The notes under the pieces are model-generated. The model ran no database searches. It saw only the letters and a list, made by a program, of their open reading frames with translations, and was not told where the DNA came from. A stretch of 64,000 nt of DNA from positions 22,498 through 86,497 of the forward strand of contig CAIYVZ010000150.1 in NCBI GenBank assembly GCA_903929755.1, given 5' to 3'. Of the stretch, positions 53,726-59,566 are shown one piece after another (position 1 is the first letter of the stretch; each line of letters starts with the position of its first letter). The DNA is from an uncultured Acidobacteriia bacterium (GTDB taxonomy: Bacteria > Acidobacteriota > Terriglobia > Bryobacterales > Bryobacteraceae). Both the position numbers and the translations under genes were made by a program.

Positions 53726-54612
53726 CTTAGGTTCAGGCCCTTCAAATACTCGCGGAAAGCCGCGCCCAGATCTTCACGCTTGAGCGCCAACTCCACCGTG
53801 GCCTGCAGGAACCCGAGCTTGTCGCCGGCATCATAACGCTTGCCTTCAAACTTCACGGCGTAGATAGGACGGCTTCGCAGTTGCAGCCGCAGCGCATCCG
53901 TCAACTGAATCTCGCCACCCGCGCCGGGCTGCACTTTGCCGATGCACTCAAAAATGTCCGGCGTCAAAATGTAACGCCCAATGATCGCCAGATTCGAAGG
54001 CGCTTCGCTCGGCTTTGGCTTCTCCACCAGGTCGCGAATCCGGTACACCTTGTTGCGGCTGCCGTTGTACGATACCGGCTCCGCATCAATACAGCCGTAA
54101 GAGGAAATCGATTCCTTCGGCACTTCCATCACGGCCAGAACCGGCGCGTTGAAGAACTCGTACACGTCCATCAACTGGCGCAGACAAGGCGTCTCCGCAT
54201 CAATCACATCGTCGGGCAGCACCACCGCGAATGGCTCCTGGCCAACCAGTTCCTGCGCCCGGTTCACAGCATGCCCCAGCCCCAGAGCTTCCTTCTGCCG
54301 CACGTAGGAAACATCGATCAAATCCGACACCTGCCGCACTTTGGCCAGCAACTCCAGCTTGTGCCGCGATTCCAAATGGTGCTCCAGCTCAAAGCTGACA
54401 TCGAAGTGATCTTCGATGGCCGACTTGCCGCGCCCGGTCACAATCACGATATTCCGGATGCCGGAGTGCAGCGCCTCTTCCACCCCGTATTGAATGATGG
54501 GTTTGTCCACCACCGGCAGCATTTCTTTAGGTTGGGCCTTCGTGGCAGGGAGAAATCGAGTCCCGAGACCGGCGGCTGGAAAGACTGCTTTGCGTACCTT
54601 GGCTGCGGACAT
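53722..54612 (-). CDS. galU: UTP-glucose-1-phosphate uridylyltransferase
   Basis: 296 aa. It makes UDP-glucose from UTP and glucose-1-phosphate for envelope glycans. Motifs: the nucleotide loop VFPAAGLGTRFLPATKAQPKE (about 10-30), PIIQYGVEEALHSGI, VVLPDDVID, VEKPKPSEAPSNLAIIGRYI, GAGGEIQLTDALR and VKFEGKRYDAGDKLG. First gene of galU-unknown-crotonase-larA. It is divergent from the ferredoxin gene, 64 bases apart. Confidence 0.95.
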   Translation of the reverse strand: MSAAKVRKAVFPAAGLGTRFLPATKAQPKEMLPVVDKPIIQYGVEEALHSGIRNIVIVTGRGKSAIEDHFDVSFELEHHLESRHKLELLAKVRQVSDLIDVSYVRQKEALGLGHAVNRAQELVGQEPFAVVLPDDVIDAETPCLRQLMDVYEFFNAPVLAVMEVPKESISSYGCIDAEPVSYNGSRNKVYRIRDLVEKPKPSEAPSNLAIIGRYILTPDIFECIGKVQPGAGGEIQLTDALRLQLRSRPIYAVKFEGKRYDAGDKLGFLQATVELALKREDLGAAFREYLKGLNLR

Positions 54613-54676
54613 TTAGTTATATCCTGGCACGAAGGGAAGCACGGAAGCCAGTGTGCTAAGTTGAAGGTTCCCCGAT

Positions 54677-54937
54677 ATGGCATACGTAATTGCTGAACCC
54701 TGCATTGGAACAAAAGATACGGCCTGCGTTGACGCTTGCCCCGTAGATTGCATCCACCCCAAGAAAGAAGATGCGCGCTTCGAAGGCGAGGAGATGATCT
54801 ATATCGATCCCATCGAATGCATTGACTGCGGCGCCTGCGTCCCGGTCTGCCCCGTTTCCGCGATCTTCGCTCTCGATGATCTCCCGGAAAAATGGTCGGA
54901 CTTCACGGCACGTAACGCGGCCTTCTTCGGTAAGTAA
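54677..54937 (+). CDS. fdxA: Seven-iron ferredoxin
   Basis: 86 aa. The spacing of cysteines (CIGTKDTACVDACPVDCI in the first half, CIDCGACVPVCP in the second) matches the [3Fe-4S][4Fe-4S] ferredoxins of the Azotobacter/Thermus type. It is a soluble cytoplasmic electron carrier. A strong terminator follows, so it is monocistronic. Confidence 0.92.
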   Translation: MAYVIAEPCIGTKDTACVDACPVDCIHPKKEDARFEGEEMIYIDPIECIDCGACVPVCPVSAIFALDDLPEKWSDFTARNAAFFGK

Positions 54938-54955
54938 GTACAGCCCTAAAATCCA

Positions 54956-54992
54956 AAAATAGCCCGCCTCTTTATCAGAGGCGGGCTATTTT
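54956..54992 (+). terminator. Terminator of the ferredoxin gene
   Basis: A 16-base perfect inverted repeat (54956-54971 and 54977-54992, GC-rich core CCCGCCTCT) with a 5-base loop. The stem ends in AAAA/TTTT, so it can terminate in either direction. Confidence 0.9.
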
Positions 54993-55011
54993 CATTCGTA
55001 CGAACCGTTCC

Positions 55012-55188
55012 GCCAGAAGCGTTTCATCAAGCTGCGTCTGTGGCGTCTTCAGGCCAAACACCGGCAGCGAGCCTGGTCTTCCCCTCCCGAGGGTGCTTCC
55101 CAACAGCCGCATCAGCTGATCCATAATGGTGAAGATCGCTGTGTTGGCTCCAATGCCGAGACTGCGTTTGGGGCCGTGCGTTACGAAG
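55012..55188 (-). pseudogene. Remnant of an ADOP/MacB-type ABC permease
   Basis: The minus strand reads SLGIGANTAIFTIMDQLMRLL, which is the sequence after the first transmembrane segment of acidobacterial duplicated orphan permeases (typical form ALGIGANTAIFxxxxxxLLRxLP). It then degenerates (PGSLPVFGLKTPQTQLDE). Only about 55 of roughly 800 codons remain, squeezed between the ferredoxin terminator and a TIGR03435 gene. Confidence 0.55.
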
Positions 55189-55256
55189 TTCAGCGGATTT
55201 ATTGAACACATTCCAGGGGTGAGTGCGTTAATCAGGAAGGTGGAGCAACTTTGCCG

Positions 55257-56273
55257 ATGAAACGATTTTTGGGAACATTCGCGGTAATTCTGGGGCTGGC
55301 GAGCGCGTCGCTGGCTCAGACGAACCAGGCGCAGACGAAACTGGAATTCGACGTCGCGTCGATTAAACCCTCTGCGCCGCTGGATCCGATGAAGATGGCG
55401 GCCGATATGCAAGCAGGGAAGATGCCGCGGCTGGGCGTCCACATCGATGGCAGCCAGGCGGAGTATCTCTACCTGTCGCTGAAGGACCTGATGGTGATGG
55501 CTTACAAAGTAAAGCCGTATCAGATTACCGGGCCGGACTGGCTGGGTAAACAACGGTTCGACATTCGCGCGAAGATGCCTTCCGGCAGCAAGAAAGATGA
55601 CGCTCCGAAGATGCTGCAGGCGCTGCTGGAAGATCGCTTCAAGCTGAAGGTCCACTCGTCGAAGGCGGAACATCCCGTGCTGGCGCTGGTGGTGGGCAAG
55701 GGTGGTCCGAAGCTGAAGGAATCGGCGGAAAAGCCGAAGCCGATTGACGAGAATGCGGAGTTGGGCGCAGGCGAAATGGTGCAGCAGGGTCCGGATGGCC
55801 CGGTCAAGATGACGATGGGGAAGACACCCGGGTCGGCGACAGTGAATATGGGTGCCAAGGGCATGATGTCGTATGGGATGGGCGCTGGCAACCAATCTTT
55901 CCATCTGGACGGCAAGATGCTGACCATGTCTGGCTTTGCGGATATGCTGACGCAGTTCATGTCGATGGGCGGCGGCGGTGGTCGCCAGATCATGGACATG
56001 ACGGGCCTGACGGGCTATTACGACATCGCGATGGATTTCTCGATTTCGGATCTGCTGCAGATGGCGCGGTCGGCGGGTGTGGACATCCCCGGGGCTCCGG
56101 GCGGTGGCGGTGCGCCGGCAGTGTCGGCGGCGGATGCGGCTTCCGCTCCGGCGAGTTCGACTTCTTCGGTGACGGCGGCGGTGCAGGCGGTCGGGCTGAA
56201 GCTGGAGAATCGCAAGGCGATGGTGGAGCAGTTGATTGTGGACTCCGCAGAGAAGACCCCTACCGAGAATTAA
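55257..56273 (+). CDS. TIGR03435 family soil-associated protein
   Basis: 338 aa from ATG 55257; a TTG at 55251 with GGTGGAG five bases upstream is the alternative. Signal peptide MKRFLGTFAVILGLASASLAQ. Family pattern: LEFDVASIKPSAPLDPMK, LKDLMVMAYKVKPYQITGPD, MLQALLEDRFKLKVHSSKAE, HPVLALVVGKGGPKLKES and VQAVGLKLENRKAMVEQLI. It has a Met/Gly-rich insert (FMSMGGGGGRQIMDMTG) and an Ala/Ser-rich linker. G-ending codons are used more than in most neighbours, hinting at separate history. The stop overlaps the convergent aminotransferase stop at TTAA. Confidence 0.88.
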   Translation: MKRFLGTFAVILGLASASLAQTNQAQTKLEFDVASIKPSAPLDPMKMAADMQAGKMPRLGVHIDGSQAEYLYLSLKDLMVMAYKVKPYQITGPDWLGKQRFDIRAKMPSGSKKDDAPKMLQALLEDRFKLKVHSSKAEHPVLALVVGKGGPKLKESAEKPKPIDENAELGAGEMVQQGPDGPVKMTMGKTPGSATVNMGAKGMMSYGMGAGNQSFHLDGKMLTMSGFADMLTQFMSMGGGGGRQIMDMTGLTGYYDIAMDFSISDLLQMARSAGVDIPGAPGGGGAPAVSAADAASAPASSTSSVTAAVQAVGLKLENRKAMVEQLIVDSAEKTPTEN

Positions 56274-57355
56274 GCAAGGCTTCGGCGCAGGGCGTCGAGA
56301 TCAGCTTCGGTATTGTAAAAATGCGGCGAGACACGGAGATTACCGTGTCTCGCCGCAACCATTATGCCCTTCGCCCGGAGGTCTTTCGCGAGTTGCGAAG
56401 CGTCGCGGTCCCCCCAGTGGGCTGCCACGATGTTCGTGTTCGCGTTTTGGATGGTGGCTCCGGTGGCCTGGAGAATTTGCGCCGTCTGGCCTGCCAGCGA
56501 GAGGATGCGAGCCTCCACCGCAGAGGGGCCGAGTTCCAGCAACATCCGAATCGATTCGGCCATGCCGTAGAGCGAAGGGAAGGCGAGCATGCCGCCCTCG
56601 TAACGCTCGGCGGCTTCGGGGAATTCGGGGATTCCGTGATTCAGGTCGTCCACACCGCGCCAGCCTTTGTCACTGCGCCAGCCGATGACGGCGGGCGGGA
56701 TCTGGCGGCGAAGTGCGGGCGAGATGTAGAAGAAGGTGGCGCCGTTCGGGCAAAGGAGCCACTTATAGCCATCCACCGCGAACATGTCGGGGGCTATGGC
56801 GTCGATGTCGAACGTCAGGGCTCCCAGGCTTTGGGTCCCGTCGATATACAGGAGGGCGCCGGCTTGTTTGGCGGCTTTGGAGATGCGCGGGAGGTCGGGA
56901 CGGTAGCCGTTGGTGTAGTTAACAGTAGAGAGAACTACGGCTTTGGTGCGTTCGGGGATGGCTTCCAGGCCAGGAACTTCGACGAGTTCCACACCTTTCG
57001 CAGAAAGCCAGTTGGCGTAGTAGAACTGATTGGGGAATTCGTTGGGCAGCGTGGCGATGCGGTCGCCACGCTGAAAATCGATGCCGCCAAGGAAGAGCGA
57101 GAGCGCGGCGGCGGCGTTTGGCGCGAAGGCAACGTCCTCGGCCTGGCAGTTCACGAGGCGGCCGATCAGGGCTCGGAGTTCGTCCATATCGTCGAACCAG
57201 GTGAGGAAGTCGGCGCAGGCGTCGCGGTCGCGGCGTTCGAAGTGTTTGGCGACGGCGGCCTGGGTGCGGAGCGGGAGTTGGCCAAAGGTGGCGGAGTTCA
57301 GGTAGGTGGTGTGACTGAGGGCCGGGAATTGTTGGCGGATTTCGTTCCAGTTCAT
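56270..57355 (-). CDS. Class V aminotransferase (cysteine desulfurase-like)
   Basis: 361 aa. PLP fold type I, class V: YLNSATFGQLP near the start, the cofactor region FAPNAAAALSLFLGG, LSTVNYTNGYRPDLP, YIDGTQSLGALTFD and the Schiff-base lysine in FAVDGYKWLLCPNGATFFY. There is no conserved active-site cysteine loop of NifS/SufS enzymes visible, so an isopenicillin-N-epimerase-like or other lyase role is possible. The start overlaps the stop of the upstream ProRS-like gene (ATGA at 57352-57355), implying coupled translation. Confidence 0.8.
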   Translation of the reverse strand: MNWNEIRQQFPALSHTTYLNSATFGQLPLRTQAAVAKHFERRDRDACADFLTWFDDMDELRALIGRLVNCQAEDVAFAPNAAAALSLFLGGIDFQRGDRIATLPNEFPNQFYYANWLSAKGVELVEVPGLEAIPERTKAVVLSTVNYTNGYRPDLPRISKAAKQAGALLYIDGTQSLGALTFDIDAIAPDMFAVDGYKWLLCPNGATFFYISPALRRQIPPAVIGWRSDKGWRGVDDLNHGIPEFPEAAERYEGGMLAFPSLYGMAESIRMLLELGPSAVEARILSLAGQTAQILQATGATIQNANTNIVAAHWGDRDASQLAKDLRAKGIMVAARHGNLRVSPHFYNTEADLDALRRSLA

Positions 57356-58647
57356 TGCAGGACCTCCTTCAATTTCGCGGCGGCTTCGGCCAGGGGTAAG
57401 TCGCGGGAGGTGTGAGTCCGGCGTTCGGTGAGTTCGACGGCTCCGAGCGCGAGTTTCTTTGCCCCGATGGTGATGCGCCAGGGGATACCGATGAGGTCGG
57501 CGTCTTTGAATTTCACGCCAGGTCGTTCGTCGCGGTCGTCATAGAGGGCGGCGAGGCCGAGTTTTTGGCAGTCGTTGAAAATGGCGGTGGCTGTTTCGCG
57601 GAGGGTGGCGTCGGCGTTGTTGATGGGGGTGATGACGACGTGGAAGGGGGCTATCGCGGCGGGGAGGACGAGGCCATCCGGGTCGGCGTCTCGCTCTGCC
57701 AGGTTGCGGAGGATGGCGGCGAGGTTGAGGCCGGAGGCTGGCTGGCCGGTGTAGGCGAGGGGCGTCGTACGGTAAGGCCCGGGCATGTCGCCGTCGCGGA
57801 GATCGTAGTATTCGGGGTCGAAATCACGGCCGGGGGTGACGTTGCGGAGGTGGAAGCCGGTGCGGTTGGCTCCGGAGATCATGTTGCGGCGATTGAGGAG
57901 CGCAGTGTCGGCGAGGATGCGAAGGTTGGTGACGCCGACGGGACCGAGGGAACCGGGATCGGCGCCGAACCAGTCCTGAATTTGGGGCGTGGTGGCGGGG
58001 CGAATGTCACCTGTATTCAAACCGGCGTGTAAGATCTGGGCGAGTTTGGGGCGGCTCAGGTGGTGGTCTCCGCGGATCATGACCAGAACAGGCTGGGTGT
58101 CTGCGACCATGACCAGGCTCTTCATTTGGGTGGTGGCCGGGAGGTTGGTGAAGGCGGCGACTTCGGCGATGGTGTGGCAGTTGGGGGTGGAGAAGGGTTC
58201 GGGGTAGAAGTCGCCTTCTGGATCCTGGATCGCCGGTTCCGTTACGCCGGAGGGCTGGGCGGGCAGACCGCAGCGTTGCAGGATTCGGTCAATGGCGGCG
58301 GGTAGACCTTCGGCATTGTGGGCGAAGGCATCGAGCGACACGTCGTCGGTTCGATGCGCTGCCACGCGGAACCAGACGCGCGGCGAAGGTCCGGCAGCGC
58401 GGGCGAGTTCACGCATGGCGGGGATGGCGGTGTGGGTAGGGAAACCGAGTTCCTCGGCACCGAGCGTGGCCAGTTCCTCGCGGGCGATGGCTTCCATATT
58501 GGCGAGGGCGCGGACACCAAGCGGCAGGTATCCGGCAGGCCTGGCATAACCGGCACGGATGAGCAGTTTATGCGCGGCGGAAAGGGGCCCGGCAGGGTTA
58601 TCGCGGAGGGTCGGGATGAAAGTTTTGGACCAGTATGCGGAGGGCAC
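57352..58647 (-). CDS. Prolyl-tRNA synthetase-like protein lacking the catalytic core motifs
   Basis: 431 aa; bacterial ProRS is about 570. The N-terminus matches ProRS (FIPTLRDNPAGPLSAAHKLL, YLPLGVRALANMEAIAREEL). The region that should contain motif 2 (RPRFGLxRGREF) is shortened and replaced by VWFRVAAHRTDDVSLDAFAH, after which AIDRILQRCGLP rejoins. The INS/YbaK editing domain is full (CHTIAEVAAFTNLPATTQMK, VLVMIRGDHHLSRPKLAQIL, NMISGANRTGFHLRN). Motif 3 (GCYGIGVSR) is absent: GPYRTTPLAYTG and ILRNLAERDADPDGLVLP lead straight to the anticodon-binding domain (IAPFHVVITPINN, ALYDDRDERPGVKFKDADLIGIPWR in two parts). So aminoacylation is unlikely, while deacylation of mischarged tRNA-Pro is possible. 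Translation is coupled to the class V aminotransferase. Confidence 0.8.
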   Translation of the reverse strand: MPSAYWSKTFIPTLRDNPAGPLSAAHKLLIRAGYARPAGYLPLGVRALANMEAIAREELATLGAEELGFPTHTAIPAMRELARAAGPSPRVWFRVAAHRTDDVSLDAFAHNAEGLPAAIDRILQRCGLPAQPSGVTEPAIQDPEGDFYPEPFSTPNCHTIAEVAAFTNLPATTQMKSLVMVADTQPVLVMIRGDHHLSRPKLAQILHAGLNTGDIRPATTPQIQDWFGADPGSLGPVGVTNLRILADTALLNRRNMISGANRTGFHLRNVTPGRDFDPEYYDLRDGDMPGPYRTTPLAYTGQPASGLNLAAILRNLAERDADPDGLVLPAAIAPFHVVITPINNADATLRETATAIFNDCQKLGLAALYDDRDERPGVKFKDADLIGIPWRITIGAKKLALGAVELTERRTHTSRDLPLAEAAAKLKEVLQ

Positions 58648-58673
58648 AAATTCATTTTGACTCGTAGCTGCTC

Positions 58674-59036
58674 TTAAGTGGACGCAGGGAAGCGGCGAAT
58701 TCGGACTCGATCACGCGATACCACGCAAAACGAGCCGGGCGTGATGGCCCCACTGGCCAGCAGGGAATCCAGGGTGGCGACGAATTCATCGGGCGATTCG
58801 GGGATGGAGCGAAACAGGACGACGGCGGTTCCGGCAGTTGCGCCCCGCTGAAAAACGAGATCTCCGAAATCCTTGTCGAAGGTCAGCAGGACCGAACCTG
58901 CGGCACCGGAAATCTTACCAACTTCCTCGTCGGCAACGCCCGGGGCATCCTCTGCGATAGCTCGCACCTCGTGACCAGCCGCACGCAAGGCAATGACGGC
59001 GGGGCGCGGAATGTTCTCATCCGCAAGGAAAGTCAT
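58674..59036 (-). CDS. DUF5615 PIN-like toxin
   Basis: 120 aa. MTFLADENIPRPAVIALRAA followed by GHEVRAIAEDAPGVADEEVG and VLLTFDKDFGDLVFQRG is the DUF5615/Mut7-C-like PIN fold with acidic residues at D6-E7 and D-K-D-F. These proteins are paired with DUF433 antitoxins. The start overlaps the DUF433 stop (ATGA at 59033-59036). Confidence 0.82.
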   Translation of the reverse strand: MTFLADENIPRPAVIALRAAGHEVRAIAEDAPGVADEEVGKISGAAGSVLLTFDKDFGDLVFQRGATAGTAVVLFRSIPESPDEFVATLDSLLASGAITPGSFCVVSRDRVRIRRFPAST

Positions 59037-59272
59037 GCCGCCGTGAGAGGCCGGATCTCCATCTCGTGCAGCAATTCTGCCGCGTACGCAAGACAGGCGC
59101 GCACGTCCTGCTCGGACAAATGGGGGTAGCTGGTCAGGATCTGTTCGTGCGTCCAGCCGGCGGCGAGGAGATCGACGATGAACTCAACGGAAATCCTCGT
59201 TCCGCGAATTACGGGTTTGCCGACAAGGATTTTGGGGTCGATGGTAATTCGGTTTATCAGACTGGAGTCCAT
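59033..59272 (-). CDS. DUF433 antitoxin
   Basis: 79 aa. RITIDPKILVGKPVIRGTRI followed by SVEFIVDLLAAGWTHEQILTSYPHL (two parts) and VRACLAYAAELL is the complete DUF433 domain, an HTH-containing antitoxin. Forms a translationally coupled pair with the DUF5615 toxin downstream. The pair lies where a DGR would be expected to carry its template repeat and reverse transcriptase. Confidence 0.85.
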   Translation of the reverse strand: MDSSLINRITIDPKILVGKPVIRGTRISVEFIVDLLAAGWTHEQILTSYPHLSEQDVRACLAYAAELLHEMEIRPLTAA

Positions 59273-59310
59273 GTGTGCCTCGCGAAACCATTATGGATGA
59301 GGGGGACGGT

Positions 59311-59504
59311 TCACGCAAATGACGGGGCGGCGTAGGCGGCTTCGACGAGGAGCGTGAGGATGTGCAGGCTTCCGGCGGCCAGGCGTTCGCCCACGGTGAA
59401 ACGGTCAGCGCGGTTGGATTTTTCCACTTTAGGCAGAACCAAAAGCACGAAATCATCGGCCCGCGTAAACGCTGCCGGAGCTCCCTGGTCTGGTGTTCCG
59501 GCAT
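59311..59504 (-). pseudogene. Truncated, frameshifted Avd-like four-helix-bundle gene (DGR accessory)
   Basis: ATG 59504 has AGCAGG upstream and reads MPEHQTREL; a missing base near 59480 (CTCCGG, one C short) shifts to a frame continuing FTRADDFVLLVLPKVEKSNR, then ADRFTVGERLAAGSLHILTL and LVEAAYA before TGA at 59311-59313. The pattern 'DFVL(W/L)(L/V)LPKVxKxxRxxRFTxGERLxxxxLxxLxLLVEAxY' is the N-terminal half of Avd/four-helix-bundle proteins that bind DGR reverse transcriptases. Full Avd is about 110-125 residues; helices 3 and 4 are missing. Position directly after the variable-region gene is the canonical place for avd. Confidence 0.6.
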
Positions 59505-59528
59505 GGTACCTGCTTTCAGAAAATTTTT

Positions 59529-59541
59529 TCGCGCTACGCGA
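59529..59541 (-). promoter_or_regulatory. IMH-like hairpin downstream of the variable region
   Basis: TCGCG-CTA-CGCGA (plus strand) is a perfect 5-bp stem with a 3-base loop, 26 bases after the stop of the NACHT-FGE gene and before the avd fragment, next to an A/T run. Short cruciform-forming hairpins at this position assist retrohoming in studied DGRs. Confidence 0.35.
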
Positions 59542-59566
59542 TTCGTCAAGGAAAAAGAAAAAAGAA

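Noticed and set aside
54975..55904. A 309-codon minus-strand frame ending after the ferredoxin
   Set aside because: Most of it is antisense to the TIGR03435 gene. Only its last third contains real homology, reported separately as the ADOP remnant.
59311..59566. Search for a template repeat of the DGR between the target gene and the toxin-antitoxin pair
   Set aside because: No Asn-codon-rich near-copy of the variable region is visible here or, by eye, elsewhere in the window.
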